64,000 nt of DNA from UBA4615 sp046046245 (GTDB lineage Bacteria > Pseudomonadota > Gammaproteobacteria > Burkholderiales > Burkholderiaceae_E), in the NCBI GenBank assembly GCA_046046245.1, contig JBJOKE010000083.1, forward strand, positions 9,253 to 73,252, written 5' to 3'. Below the pieces are notes generated by a model that was not told the DNA's origin, ran no database searches, and was given only the letters and a program-made list of their open reading frames with translations. Numbering within the stretch: position 1 is the stretch's first letter; each line of letters starts with the position of its first letter. Shown piece by piece: positions 24,994 through 36,253 of this stretch. The translations under genes and the position numbers were made by a program.

Positions 24994-25523
24994 TCGAACA
25001 GCTCCCGGATCGGCGCCTCGTAGCGGGTCTTGACCTCGTCGACCAGCGCCTGCGGATCGTCGATGTCCAGGCCGTGCACGAGCAGGTGGCGGTGGTCGTC
25101 GGACAGCTCGCACGACAGCGTGCCCGGCGTCATCGTGACGATGCCGGCGAGCAGCGAGATCGAGCGCGGGCGGCGCACGTCGAGCGGCACCCAGACGAAG
25201 CGCGGCGTCAGCGCCGAGGCGGGGCCGAGGATCCGCCGGCCGACCTGCAGGTTCGCGACGACGATGTCCCTCAGCACGACGGCCGCGAGCCGCGCGGCGA
25301 TCCGCGGCCGGGCGAGCAGGCCGCGCTCGCCCGGCGCGCGTGCGAAGCGCGGCGATCCGCCCGGCAGCCGCGAGAGCGCCACCGCCAGCACGAGGCCCAG
25401 CAGCAGGTGGCCGGGTGCCACCGTCTGGTTCAGCAGCAGCCAGGTCACCCAGAGCCACAGCGTGGTCCAGGGACGCGGCAGCAGCCGCCGCACGAGGCCG
25501 TCGCGAGGCGCGGGCGCGCTCAT
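24990..25523 (-). CDS. mrpE: Mrp antiporter subunit E
   Basis: A 177-residue subunit with N-terminal membrane helices (TTLWLWVTWLLLNQTVAPGH) and a soluble C-terminal domain containing LLAGIVTMTPGTLSCELSDD, the strongly conserved MrpE motif, then LLVHGLDIDDP. The ATG at 25523 overlaps the mrpD stop by 4 bp; longer in-frame upstream sequence lies antisense-like inside mrpD and is rejected. Needed for stability of the antiporter complex in other bacteria. Confidence 0.92.
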   Translation of the reverse strand: MSAPAPRDGLVRRLLPRPWTTLWLWVTWLLLNQTVAPGHLLLGLVLAVALSRLPGGSPRFARAPGERGLLARPRIAARLAAVVLRDIVVANLQVGRRILGPASALTPRFVWVPLDVRRPRSISLLAGIVTMTPGTLSCELSDDHRHLLVHGLDIDDPQALVDEVKTRYEAPIRELFE

Positions 25524-27073
25524 CGGAACGCCTCCGGCCGCGGCTGGTGCGGGCCCGCGCGCGGCACCGTGCGCAGCACCTGGTCGACCGCGGCCGCGGG
25601 CGCGAGCAGGTCGCGCGCGGCGGCGTCCGCGTAGCGCTGCAGCGGCGCGGCCCAGACCGTGATCGCGACCACGCCGGCGAGCGCGACGAGCGCGGGCACG
25701 AACGCCGCGGCGCGCGGCACCGGCGCGCCGGCGACGGGCGGCGCGTCGGACTTCCAGAACAGCACGCTGCCTGCGCGCGCCAGCGCGATCATCGCGAGCA
25801 GGCTGCCGCCGAGCACCACCGTCCACAGCGCCGCGACCGACGCGCCGGGCGACCCCGATGCGGGCAGCATCGCGGCCAGCAGCATCGCCTTGCCGACGAA
25901 GCCGCCGAGCGGCGGCAGCCCGGCGACCGCCACCGCGGTCGCGAAGAAGAGCAGGCCGGTGGCCGCCGGATGCAGCGGCAGCGGGCCCACCTGCAGCCGG
26001 TCGGCCGCCTCGCCGCGACCGCGCGCGACGAGGTCGGCGACCAGATACAGCGCCGCGGCCGACAGCGTCGTGTGCGGCAGGTAGAAGAGGGCGGCCGACA
26101 GCGTGCCGGCGTTCGCGAGACCCACGCCGATCAGCAGGAAGCCGGCCGAACCGATGAGCAGCATCGACGCGAGCCGTCGCAGGTCGGTGCCCGCCAGCGC
26201 GCCCAGCATCGCGAGCGCGTAGCCCGCGGCGCCGACCGCCGCCAGCCACGGGAAGGCCGCGTTCGCGAGCGGGCCCGCGTCGGCCCCGAAGACCAGCGTG
26301 AAGGTCCGCACGATCGCGTAGACGCCGACCTTGGTCATCACCGCGAACAGCGCCGCCACCGGCGGGCTCGCCGCGGAGTAGGTGCCCGGCAGCCACAGGT
26401 AGAGCGGCAACGCCGCCGCCTTCAGCGCGAAGACCGTCAGCAGCAGCCAGCCGCCGATCAGGGCGAGCGTCGCGTCGCCGCCCTCCAGCGCGGGCACGCG
26501 TGCCGACAGGTCGGCGAGGTTCAGCGTGCCGGTCACGCCGTAGAGCAGGCTCGTGCCGACCAGGAAGAGCGCGGAGCCCAGCAGGTTCAGCGCGACGTAG
26601 CGCAGCCCCGCCGCGATCCGTGCCGCACCGTCGCCGTGGACCAGCAGCCCGTAGGAGGCGATCAGCAGCACCTCGAAGAACACGAAGAGGTTGAACAGGT
26701 CGCCGGTGAGGAACGCGCCGTTGAGCCCCATCAGCTGCACCTGCAGCAGCGGATGGAAGTGCTCGCCGCGGCCGTCCCAGCGACCGTGGGCGGCGGCGAG
26801 CGCCACGACGGCGAGCAGCGCGGTCAGCGCGACCATCATCGCCGAGAGGCGGTCGCAGACCAGCGCGATGCCCCAGGGTGCGGCCCAGTTGCCGAGCAGG
26901 TAGACGCCGCGCCACCCGTCCGACGCGAGCGCGACCAGCCAGGCCGCGCAGCCGAGCTGCAGCAGCACCGACAGCCAGGCGAGCGCGCGCTGCGCGCCGA
27001 GCCGCCGGTCGAGCAGCATCAGTGCCGCGGCGAGCGCGGGCAGCACGATCGGGACGACCGGCGCGTGGTTCAT
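25520..27073 (-). CDS. mrpD: Mrp antiporter subunit D
   Basis: A 517-residue polytopic protein of the proton-pumping subunit family related to NuoM/NuoN, with about 14 membrane helices. Landmarks: LMGLNGAFLTGDLFNLFVFF, the broken-helix region FALKAAALPLYLWLPGTYSA with its conserved Lys, and AVMTKVGVYAIVRTFTLVFG. It carries one of the ion channels of the Mrp complex. It overlaps mrpC and mrpE by 4 bp on each side. Length is normal for the family. Confidence 0.94.
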   Translation of the reverse strand: MNHAPVVPIVLPALAAALMLLDRRLGAQRALAWLSVLLQLGCAAWLVALASDGWRGVYLLGNWAAPWGIALVCDRLSAMMVALTALLAVVALAAAHGRWDGRGEHFHPLLQVQLMGLNGAFLTGDLFNLFVFFEVLLIASYGLLVHGDGAARIAAGLRYVALNLLGSALFLVGTSLLYGVTGTLNLADLSARVPALEGGDATLALIGGWLLLTVFALKAAALPLYLWLPGTYSAASPPVAALFAVMTKVGVYAIVRTFTLVFGADAGPLANAAFPWLAAVGAAGYALAMLGALAGTDLRRLASMLLIGSAGFLLIGVGLANAGTLSAALFYLPHTTLSAAALYLVADLVARGRGEAADRLQVGPLPLHPAATGLLFFATAVAVAGLPPLGGFVGKAMLLAAMLPASGSPGASVAALWTVVLGGSLLAMIALARAGSVLFWKSDAPPVAGAPVPRAAAFVPALVALAGVVAITVWAAPLQRYADAAARDLLAPAAAVDQVLRTVPRAGPHQPRPEAFR

Positions 27074-27429
27074 CGCGGCAGGTCCTGCGCGTCGGCGGCC
27101 GGCGCCTGCCCGCCGTCGGCGTCGTCGGTGCCGCGCGCGGCGTAGGCGCGGACGGCGAGCACCAGCAGCAGCGCGGTCATCGCGAAGCCGATCACGATCG
27201 CGGTCAGCACCAGCGCCTGCGGCAGCGGATCCGCCACCGCGCCGGTCGCCGTGCCGTCGACGATCGGCGCGCGGCCGACCACGAGCCGCCCCATCGAGAA
27301 GATGAAGAGGTTCACCGCGTACGACAGCAGCGTGAGCCCGAGGATCACGTCGAAGGAGCGCGGACGCAGCAGCAGCCAGACGCCCGTGCCGGTCAGCACC
27401 GCGATCCCCGAGGCCATCAGCAGCGCCAT
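27070..27429 (-). CDS. mrpC: Mrp antiporter subunit C
   Basis: A 119-residue NuoK-like subunit with three helices: MASGIAVLTGTGVWLLL, DVILGLTLLSYAVNLFIFSM and ALVLTAIVIGFAMTALLLVL. The intervening GRAPIVDGTATGAVADPLPQ and the ALVLTAIVI motif are typical of MrpC. It begins 1 bp after mrpA ends and its stop overlaps mrpD. It carries a membrane glutamate-poor NuoK fold, as usual for Mrp. Confidence 0.93.
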   Translation of the reverse strand: MALLMASGIAVLTGTGVWLLLRPRSFDVILGLTLLSYAVNLFIFSMGRLVVGRAPIVDGTATGAVADPLPQALVLTAIVIGFAMTALLLVLAVRAYAARGTDDADGGQAPAADAQDLPR

Positions 27430-27430
27430 C

Positions 27431-30280
27431 TCAGCCCTCCCGGCGCGAGAGGCGCCCGATGCCGGCGAGCGCGAGCACCGTCGCGCCCACCACCGCGAGG
27501 AACACGCCGAGGTCGAACGCCGCCGCGCTCGCCAGCGGCAGCTCGCCCACCAGCGGCAGCACCGGATGGCCGAAGGTGCTGGTCAGGAACGGATAGCCGA
27601 ACAGCCAGGAACCGAGCCCGGTGAGGCAGGCGATGAGCAGGCCCGCCCCCAGCACGACGTGCAGGCGCTCGATCGTGCGGGCGGCCTGCGCCGCCCGGTC
27701 CGTGCCGCGACGGCGCTCGAGCGGGCCGGCGGCCACCGACTGCAGCAGCAGCGCCACCGCGAAGATCAGCCCGGCGATGAAGCCGCCGCCGGGCTGGTTG
27801 TGTCCGCGCAGGAAGAAGTAGAACGAGACCAGCAGCGCGAACGGCAGCAGCGTGCGGGCGATCGTCGCGAACATCAGCGGATGACGGCGCTCGTCCGCCT
27901 CCGCCGCGCCGCGCGCCGGGCCGGCCACCGGCGGCAGCGCGATCCGCGCGATCAGCGCGTGGATCACCAGGCCCGCGACCAGCATCACCGTCATCTCGCC
28001 GAAGGTGTCGAAGCCGCGGAAGTCGACGATGATCACGTTGACCGCGTTCGAGCCGCCGCCCTCGGGCAGCGTGCGCTCGAGGAACCAGCCTGCGATCGCG
28101 TCGCGCTGCGGGCGCGCCATCACCGCCCAGGCGATCGCGCCGACACCGAGGCCGGCCACCGCCGCGATCGCCGCGTCGCGCAGCTTGCGGCGGTCGTCGG
28201 GCTCGCGCGGCGACTCGGGCGGCAGGTAGCGCAGCGCGAGCATCATCAGCAGCGTGGTCGCGACCTCGACCAGCAGCTGGGTCAGCGCGAGGTCCGGCGC
28301 CGAGAACCAGACGAACGAGAGGCTGGTCACCAGGCCCACGGCGCCGAGCGCGACCAGCGCGACCAGCCGCTCGCCCGAGAACGCGACCGTCGCGATCGCC
28401 GCGGCGCAGCCGATCGCCCAGATCGCGAGCGGACCGGCCGACAGCCCGTCGAAGGGATCGGCCGTCGCGCCATCGAAGGGCGAGGTCGCCACGAGCCACG
28501 GCAGCCCGCCCGCGAGCAGCGCCGCCCCCAGCGTCAGCAGCAGCGCGCGCCGCAGTCCGCCCGCGTGCAGCGCGCCGGTGACCGCGCGGGCGAACGCGAG
28601 CAGCCTGTCGATCGTCGCCTCGAATGCGCCGCGGCCCGGCGAGGGCTCGTCGGGCACGCGATGCAGCGCCCGCTCGCGCGCCAGCCAGAAGTAGACCAGG
28701 GCGCCGCCCGCGAGCGCGCACAGGCTGAGCGCGAGCGGCGCGTTGAAGCCGTGCCAGATCGCGAGCGAGTAGTGGGGCAGCGTGCCGCCGAGCACGTCGC
28801 GCGCGCCGAGCTCGAGCAGCGGCCCCACGGTATAGGCCGGGAACAGTCCGACCGCGACGCACAGCGCCGCGAGCAGCTCGACCGGCACCCGCATCCAGCG
28901 CGGCGGCTCGTGCGGCACGCGCGGCAGGTCCACGGGCTCGCCATTGAAGAACACGTCGTGGATCAGCCGCACCGAGTAGGCGACCGACAGCGCGGTCGCG
29001 ATCACGGCGGCGGCCGGCACCAGGAACCGCACCGCCCGGTGGCCCTCGACCGCGAGCGTCTCGGCGAGGAACATCTCCTTGGACAGGAAGCCGTTGAGCA
29101 GGGGCACGCCGGCCATCGCCGCCGCCGCGACGGTGGCCAGCGCCGCGGTGACCGGCATCCACGTCGCGAGCCCGTTGATGCGCCGCATGTCCCGCGTGCC
29201 CGTCTCGTGGTCGACGATGCCGGCCGCCATGAACAGCGAGGCCTTGAAGGTCGCGTGGTTCAGCAGGTGGAAGACCGCTGCCACGGCCGCCAGCGGCGAG
29301 TCCAGCCCGAGCAGCATCGTGATCAGCCCGAGGTGACTGATCGTCGAGTAGGCGAGCAGGCCCTTCAGGTCGTGCTGGAAGATCGCGTGCCAGGCGCCGA
29401 CCAGCAGCGTGGCCGCGCCGGTGAGCGTCACCAGCCAGAACCAGGGGTCGGTGCCCGACAGCACCGGGTAGAGGCGTGCGAGCAGGAAGATGCCCGCCTT
29501 CACCATCGTCGCCGAATGCAGGTAGGCCGAGACCGGCGTGGGCGCGGCCATCGCATGCGGCAGCCAGAAGTGCACCGGGAACTGGGCGGACTTGGTGAAC
29601 GCGCCGGCCAGGACCAGCACCAGGCAGACCGGGTAGGCCGGATGCGCGCGGACCCGGTCGCCGGCGGCGAGCACGGTGTCGAGGTCGAGGCTGCCCGCGA
29701 TCCAGCCGAGCAGCAGCACCCCGGCCAGCAGCGCGAGGCCGCCGAGCCCGGTGATCGTCAGCGCCATCCGCGCGCCGCGTCGCGCGTCCTGGCGGTGCTG
29801 CCAGAAGCCGATCAGCAGGAACGACGTGAGACTGGTCAGCTCCCAGAAGACCGCGAGCAGCAGCAGGTTGTCGGCGAGCGCGATGCCCAGCATCGCGCCC
29901 ATGAACGCCAGCAGCAGCGCGAAGAACTTCGGTGCGCGTTCGTCGGGCGACAGGTACCAGCGCGCGTAGAGGATCACCAGCAGGCCGATGCCCAGGATCA
30001 GCCCGGCGAACAGCATCGCCAGGCCGTCCATCCGGAAGCCGAAGCCCACGCCGAGCGCGGGCAGCCAGTCGACCCTGAGCCGCTGGACGCTGCCGTCGAG
30101 CACCTCGGGCGCGAGCATCGCGAACGGCAGCAGCGAGAAGCCCGCGGCGACGGCGGCGATCCAGGCGGAGTGCCGCAGCCGCGACTGCGGCGACGACGGG
30201 GCCATGGCCGCACCGATCGCGGCGAGCACGGCGGCGCCGGCGAACGGCGCGAGCACCAGCACGAACAGCGCACCGGTCAT
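27431..30280 (-). CDS. mrpA: Mrp antiporter subunit A fused to subunit B
   Basis: A 949-residue membrane protein, first gene of the operon. Residues ~1-780 are the NuoL-like MrpA part (PVSAYLHSATMVKAGIFLLA; LLNHATFKASLFMAAGIVDH), including the extra helices and the MbhD-like part. Residues ~800-949 are an MnhB/MrpB domain (LRGHNQPGGGFIAGLIFAVA). No separate mrpB exists, so this is the six-gene operon form with A and B fused, as in rhizobial pha systems. The ATG at 30280 is preferred; the reading frame stays open far upstream but into antisense of the ABC-F gene. Confidence 0.94.
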   Translation of the reverse strand: MTGALFVLVLAPFAGAAVLAAIGAAMAPSSPQSRLRHSAWIAAVAAGFSLLPFAMLAPEVLDGSVQRLRVDWLPALGVGFGFRMDGLAMLFAGLILGIGLLVILYARWYLSPDERAPKFFALLLAFMGAMLGIALADNLLLLAVFWELTSLTSFLLIGFWQHRQDARRGARMALTITGLGGLALLAGVLLLGWIAGSLDLDTVLAAGDRVRAHPAYPVCLVLVLAGAFTKSAQFPVHFWLPHAMAAPTPVSAYLHSATMVKAGIFLLARLYPVLSGTDPWFWLVTLTGAATLLVGAWHAIFQHDLKGLLAYSTISHLGLITMLLGLDSPLAAVAAVFHLLNHATFKASLFMAAGIVDHETGTRDMRRINGLATWMPVTAALATVAAAAMAGVPLLNGFLSKEMFLAETLAVEGHRAVRFLVPAAAVIATALSVAYSVRLIHDVFFNGEPVDLPRVPHEPPRWMRVPVELLAALCVAVGLFPAYTVGPLLELGARDVLGGTLPHYSLAIWHGFNAPLALSLCALAGGALVYFWLARERALHRVPDEPSPGRGAFEATIDRLLAFARAVTGALHAGGLRRALLLTLGAALLAGGLPWLVATSPFDGATADPFDGLSAGPLAIWAIGCAAAIATVAFSGERLVALVALGAVGLVTSLSFVWFSAPDLALTQLLVEVATTLLMMLALRYLPPESPREPDDRRKLRDAAIAAVAGLGVGAIAWAVMARPQRDAIAGWFLERTLPEGGGSNAVNVIIVDFRGFDTFGEMTVMLVAGLVIHALIARIALPPVAGPARGAAEADERRHPLMFATIARTLLPFALLVSFYFFLRGHNQPGGGFIAGLIFAVALLLQSVAAGPLERRRGTDRAAQAARTIERLHVVLGAGLLIACLTGLGSWLFGYPFLTSTFGHPVLPLVGELPLASAAAFDLGVFLAVVGATVLALAGIGRLSRREG

Positions 30281-30460
30281 CGGGTGGCTCGCGGGGCGCG
30301 CAGGCGGGCGGGCGGGACGGTCATCGGCGGGCGCGGTCGGAGGATCCGGGCGGTGAGGCGGACGGCCGGGCGGACGGGGGCAGGCGGACGGGCGGACGGA
30401 GCGGCGCAGTATAAGCGGGCCCGGCCGGCGCTTGGGCGAGTTCGGGTAACCTGCCGGGCG
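30281..30460. other. Divergent intergenic region with GGCGGAC/GGGCG low-complexity repeats
   Basis: The 180 bp between mrpA and the ABC-F gene hold the promoters of both, but none can be read clearly. Much of it (about 30,295-30,400) is irregular repetition of GGCGGAC, GGGCGG and CAGGCGG on the plus strand. Confidence 0.5.
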
Positions 30461-32304
<1,844 letters not shown>

Positions 32305-32308
<4 letters not shown>

Positions 32309-33321
32309 CGCATCCGGTCGCGTCGCTCGCCCGGCGCGCGCTCGCCGCGCTCGCGCTGGCGGGGACGGCGAGCGCGGCGGCGCTGCCCGTGCCGGCGGCC
32401 GCGCAGCTGCGCGCCTTCGAGTTCGCGCTCGACAACGACCAGTTCGCGTTCGCGTCGCGGCGCGACGAGCGCTGGTACACCAGCGGCGGGTTCATCCGCG
32501 CCGCGTTCGACGCGCCGGCCGGCACGCTCGCCGCCCGGCTCGCCGGTGCCTGGTGTGCCGTCGGCCCGGCCTGCGACCGCGACGCGCGCACCCTCGCGGT
32601 GCTGTCGCTCAACCACGAGATCCACACCCCCGCCTCGCCCGGCACGCCCGTGCCGCAGCCCTACGACCGGCCGTATGCCGGCGTGCTCACGCTCGGGGCC
32701 GATGCGGTGGTGGCCGGCGAGCGCACCCGCCAGACGCTGTCGCTCAGGCTCGGCACGATCGGCCCGGCGGCGCTCGGCCGGGAGGTCCAGAACGGCATCC
32801 ACCGCCTGCTCGGGCAGCCGCTCGCGCGGGGCTGGGACGGGCAGGTGCGTGCGCAGCCGGCGGTGCAGCTCGGCTGGTCGCGGCTGGTCGCATGGCACGA
32901 GCCGGGCAGCGCGTTCGACGTCGTCGGCCGGACCGCGCTGCGGATCGGTTCGCCGGTCACCGACGCCGCCGTCGGCGCGATGATGCGGCTGGGCGCGCGG
33001 CCTGTCGGCCCGAGCTGGCCGGGCGAGACGATCGGCGTGCGCGAGCCCGAGGGCTGGCAGGGCTTCGTCGGCGTCGAGGCGCGCGCGGTCGCCTGGGACG
33101 CGACGATCGACGGCGCCACCTACCAGTACGCCTCGCTGACGCGGCACGAGCGGCTCGCCGGCCGTGTGTTCGCCGGCGCGTCGGTCGGCGCGTTCCGGGA
33201 CTGGCGGCTCGAGTTCACCGTCGCGCTGCACTCGGTGTCCTTCGAGGCGCCGCTCGAGCCGGTCGCACTGCGGCCGCAGCGCATCGGCACCATCGGCCTG
33301 CGCTGGCAGCCGACACGCTGA
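32305..33321 (+). CDS. LpxR-like lipid A 3'-O-deacylase (DUF2219)
   Basis: A 338-residue outer-membrane beta-barrel protein with an N-terminal signal peptide (ending AAAQL). Family marks: FALDNDQFAFASRRDERWYT (Asn-Asp near the mature N-terminus and YTSGG), YDRPYAGVLTLGADAV, and EVQNGIHRLLGQPLARGWDG, whose His corresponds to the catalytic His of Salmonella LpxR. It would remove the 3'-acyloxyacyl chain of lipid A in the outer leaflet. The start overlaps the ABC-F stop (ATGA). Specificity is inferred from the family only. Confidence 0.85.
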
Positions 33322-33452
33322 GCCGACGCCGGACCGCCGTTCGACCGCTGCCGGCGCACTCGCCGGTGTCGATACAGGCATGACGATGATGCATGCCGCG
33401 GCCCGCGCGGCGGCGGCCCGCACGGATACCGCTGCGTCGTCGCCGCCCCGGC

Positions 33453-34418
33453 TCAGTGCCGTTCGAGCAGCCGGCCGATCTCGCGCTTGAAGAACGGATA
33501 GAGCAGCGGTGCCGCGACCAGCCCCTGCACGCCGAACAGCGCCTCGCCGGTCAGCATCGCCGCGAGGATCTCCCACGAGTCGACCTGCACCCGGGCGCCG
33601 ACGGTGCGCGCGTTGATGAAGTACTCGGTCTTGTGGATCAGCACGAGGAAGACGAGCGACGCGATCGCGAGCCACGGCGAGACCGCGAGCGAGATCAGCG
33701 TGACCAGCGTGTTGGCCAGCAGGTTCCCGAGCACCGGCATCACGCCGGTGACCAGCGTGAACAGGCAGAGCAGCCCGCGGAAGGGCAGCACGAAGCCGAA
33801 GGCCGGCAGGATCAGGAACAGGTAGATCGCGGTCATCGTGGTGTTGAACACCGCGATGCGCATCTGCGCGATCACCACCCGCTCGAGCACCAGCAGGAAC
33901 CGCCCGATGAACTTCTCCTCGGACTGCAGCCCGCCCGGCCGCCAGGTGGCCGCCGCCGCCATCGCGGCGACCAGGATCGCGAAGATGCCCTGCACCAGCG
34001 CGTGGGCGACCTTGCCGCCCAGGCCGCCGAGGCTCGCCGCATGGTCGCGCAGCCAGCCGAAGACCCGGGCGCGCAGTTCGTAGAGGTCGGCCGGCAGCGA
34101 GGCCGAGATCGATTCCGGCAGTGCCTCGCGCAGCGCGTCGAGCGAGTCCTCGATCCGCAGCAGGAAGGTCCGCAGGTCGTCGGCCGAGGCGAGCGCGACC
34201 GTCCAGGTGACGATGCCGGCGAACGCGGCCAGCACCAGCGAGCCGACCACCGCGCCCGAGAACCCGGCGACCGCGCGGGATGCGCCGAAGCGCGAGGATA
34301 GGCGGTCCGCCAGCAGGCAGGTCCACGCGTAGACGAGCAGGCCGAGCAGCACGGGCACGAGGAGCCGCTGCTGCAGCACCAGCAGCGCGCCGGCCGCGGT
34401 CAGGACGAGCCGGAGCAC
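33453..34418 (-). CDS. AI-2E family permease
   Basis: A 321-residue membrane protein of the AI-2E (TqsA/PerM) family with about eight helices; the paired helical hairpin MPVLGNLLANTLVTLISLAV and FLVLIHKTEYFINARTVGAR are family hallmarks. Members move small molecules or ions; some act as Na+/H+ antiporters, so the autoinducer name should not be taken as function. The start used is a GTG at 34418 whose spacing to the GGAG ahead is too short; a slightly different start is possible. It stands alone on this strand. Confidence 0.88.
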   Translation of the reverse strand: MLRLVLTAAGALLVLQQRLLVPVLLGLLVYAWTCLLADRLSSRFGASRAVAGFSGAVVGSLVLAAFAGIVTWTVALASADDLRTFLLRIEDSLDALREALPESISASLPADLYELRARVFGWLRDHAASLGGLGGKVAHALVQGIFAILVAAMAAAATWRPGGLQSEEKFIGRFLLVLERVVIAQMRIAVFNTTMTAIYLFLILPAFGFVLPFRGLLCLFTLVTGVMPVLGNLLANTLVTLISLAVSPWLAIASLVFLVLIHKTEYFINARTVGARVQVDSWEILAAMLTGEALFGVQGLVAAPLLYPFFKREIGRLLERH

Positions 34419-34475
34419 CTCCGGACGGACGGGAAGGGGACCGATGATGGCGAGTCTCCGGAAGAGACCGGCACT

Positions 34476-35234
34476 CTAGCGCATCTGGTCCTTGCGGAGC
34501 CGCACGGACCGACGTCCGGCGGGGCTTCCGGCCGCCGGCTCGCGGCCGGTGGCGGGCGGGGCCCGGAGCGCATGGCGGACCAGCGCGTCGACCATGAACC
34601 GGGCGACCGCCTCGACCTCGGCGTCGTCCTCGCCCCAGATGTCCTTGATCACCACGTAGGGCTCGATGCCGTAGACGAGCGACAGCGCCTTCGACAGCAG
34701 GTCGTGGTTCCGCCGGGTGAGCTGCCCGCGCATCGGCGCGAGCGCGTGCTTGAGCAGTCCGACCCGGTAGCCGCGCCGGTACGGCTCCTCGTCGAGCAGA
34801 CCGGCCCGTGCGAGCGCCGCGTGCTCGAGCGACAGCTGCAGCGCCGCGCGCATCTGCGGCTCGAACTCCTGGAAGCGCCCGAAGGTCGATTCGAAGAGCC
34901 GGACGAGTCGCTGGTCGCCGACCGCGCCGTCGTCGCTGCGCGGCGACGCGCGGACCGGGCCGAGGCTGTGATCCACGACGCCGGCGATCAGCTTGCTGCG
35001 GGTGGGGAAATAGCGGTAGGCGGTGGCGCGTGACACGCCTGCGGCCTGCGCGAGTTCGCTGACCGAGGGCACCGCGCCACGCTCGCGGATCAGGCGGCTC
35101 GCGGCGTCGAGCAGCAGGCGTCGCATCCGTGCGGCCGGCCCGGTCGCGGGCGGCGGCGCGGTCGACGCATCGGCCCCGCCGCTCGGGGCACGCCCGCGGA
35201 CACGGACCGCTGCGGTTCCGTGGATATCGTCCAT
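34476..35234 (-). CDS. TetR/AcrR-family regulator, divergent from the catabolic locus
   Basis: A 252-residue repressor with an extended N-terminus and a TetR HTH at about residues 55-83 (SELAQAAGVSRATAYRYFPT), followed by an all-helical ligand domain. The ATG at 35234 was chosen; upstream in-frame codons lie inside the intergenic promoter region. It is divergent from the FAH-family gene; palindrome CGAGAC-N4-GTCTCG at 35297-35312 between them is a likely operator. It probably controls the transport and catabolism genes to its right; the inducer is unknown. Confidence 0.9.
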   Translation of the reverse strand: MDDIHGTAAVRVRGRAPSGGADASTAPPPATGPAARMRRLLLDAASRLIRERGAVPSVSELAQAAGVSRATAYRYFPTRSKLIAGVVDHSLGPVRASPRSDDGAVGDQRLVRLFESTFGRFQEFEPQMRAALQLSLEHAALARAGLLDEEPYRRGYRVGLLKHALAPMRGQLTRRNHDLLSKALSLVYGIEPYVVIKDIWGEDDAEVEAVARFMVDALVRHALRAPPATGREPAAGSPAGRRSVRLRKDQMR

Positions 35235-35252
35235 CTCGCCTGCGTGGGGGTC

Positions 35253-35282
35253 TTGACCCGGATTGTAGACGCTGCGTACGAT
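35253..35282 (+). promoter_or_regulatory. Candidate sigma-70 promoter of the FAH-led operon
   Basis: Plus strand TTGACC (35253-35258), 18-bp spacer, TACGAT (35277-35282). Transcription would start near 35289, just before the palindrome at 35297-35312, which suits repression by TetR. Confidence 0.5.
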
Positions 35283-35296
35283 CCCGAGGACGAAAA

Positions 35297-35312
35297 CGAG
35301 ACGCCCGTCTCG
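35297..35312. promoter_or_regulatory. Candidate TetR operator palindrome
   Basis: CGAGAC-GCCC-GTCTCG, perfect 6-bp arms, flanked by AAAA on one side and AAACG on the other. Arm sequence and short spacing are like known TetR-family sites, and it lies between the TetR gene and the first structural gene. Confidence 0.6.
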
Positions 35313-35323
35313 AAACGAATCGA

Positions 35324-35348
35324 GTGTCTTGTGCGGCGCACAAGACAC
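35324..35348 (+). promoter_or_regulatory. 11-bp inverted repeat in the FAH gene leader
   Basis: GTGTCTTGTGC (35324-35334), GGC, GCACAAGACAC (35338-35348): perfect arms ending 11 bp before the TTG start at 35360 and right next to its GGGAG ribosome site. It could be a second operator or an RNA hairpin that restricts translation. Confidence 0.55.
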
Positions 35349-35359
35349 GGGGGAGACGC

Positions 35360-36226
35360 TTGAAGGTCGCGACCTTCCGCTGGGGCGGTCGGCGGCACGC
35401 GGGCCTGCTGTCCGACGACGGCCGCCGCGTGACGCCGCTGGCGCTGGGCGAGCGCGGCGAGCGACGCGGCGCGCTCGCCCTCGTCGAGGCGATGGCCGCC
35501 GGCCGCGGCATGCCGCGGGCGTCGGGCGTGTCGCTGCCCGTCTCCGCGGTCACCCTCGAGGCGCCCCTGCCGGCACCGCGCCGCAACCTCTTCTGCGTCG
35601 GCCGGAACTATCGCGAGCACGCGGCGGAACTCGCCGGCACGGTGTTCCGCGGCGTCGCCTCCGATGCCGCCTGGCCCATGGTGTTCACCAAGGTTCCCGA
35701 GTCGGTGATCGGCCCGGGCGCCCCGATCGTCGTGCCCCGCGGCGTGTCCGAGCAGATCGACTACGAAGCCGAGCTCGCGGTGGTCATCGGCACCGGCGGG
35801 CGCGACATCCGCGCGTCGTCGGCGATGGACCACGTCTGGGGCTACACGATCGTCAACGACGTCACCGCGCGCGATCTGCAGCAGCGTCATGGACAGTGGG
35901 ACCTCGGCAAGTCGCTCGACACGTTCTGCCCGATGGGGCCGTGGCTCGTGTCCGCCGACGAGGCCGACGGCACTGACCTGCTGATCGAGTGCTTCGTCAA
36001 CGGCGAGTCCCGGCAGCGCGCGCGCACCTCGCAGCTGATCTTCGACATCCCGACGCTCGTCGAGACCTGCTCGCGCGGGATCACGCTGCATCCCGGCGAC
36101 GTGATCGCCACCGGCACCCCCGCCGGCGTCGGCATGGGCTTCACGCCGCCGCGCTGGCTGCGGTCCGGCGACGTCGTCCGCATCGAGATCGAGGGCGTCG
36201 GCGTCCTCGAGAACCCCGTCCGCTAG
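35360..36226 (+). CDS. Fumarylacetoacetate hydrolase family protein
   Basis: A 288-residue FAH-superfamily enzyme, hydrolysing or decarboxylating acylpyruvate-type or oxo-diacid substrates with a divalent metal. Fold landmarks: NLFCVGRNYREHAAELAG, the metal-ligand segment IDYEAELAVVIG, GYTIVNDVTARDLQQ, and ATGTPAGVGMGFTPPRWLRSG near the end. The start is a TTG at 35360 with GGGAG upstream; ATG codons further upstream lie in the promoter region. It is the first gene of a long co-directional series. The substrate is not predictable, but the class points to cleavage of a ring-opened intermediate. Confidence 0.9.
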   Translation: MKVATFRWGGRRHAGLLSDDGRRVTPLALGERGERRGALALVEAMAAGRGMPRASGVSLPVSAVTLEAPLPAPRRNLFCVGRNYREHAAELAGTVFRGVASDAAWPMVFTKVPESVIGPGAPIVVPRGVSEQIDYEAELAVVIGTGGRDIRASSAMDHVWGYTIVNDVTARDLQQRHGQWDLGKSLDTFCPMGPWLVSADEADGTDLLIECFVNGESRQRARTSQLIFDIPTLVETCSRGITLHPGDVIATGTPAGVGMGFTPPRWLRSGDVVRIEIEGVGVLENPVR

Positions 36227-36253
36227 CGCCCGGACCGCCGCGAGGAGACCGCG

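Noticed and set aside
24707..27073. Long minus-strand frames that would make mrpE and mrpF much larger proteins.
   Set aside because: Only the C-terminal parts match MrpE and MrpF; the rest is out-of-frame reading of mrpD and mrpE.
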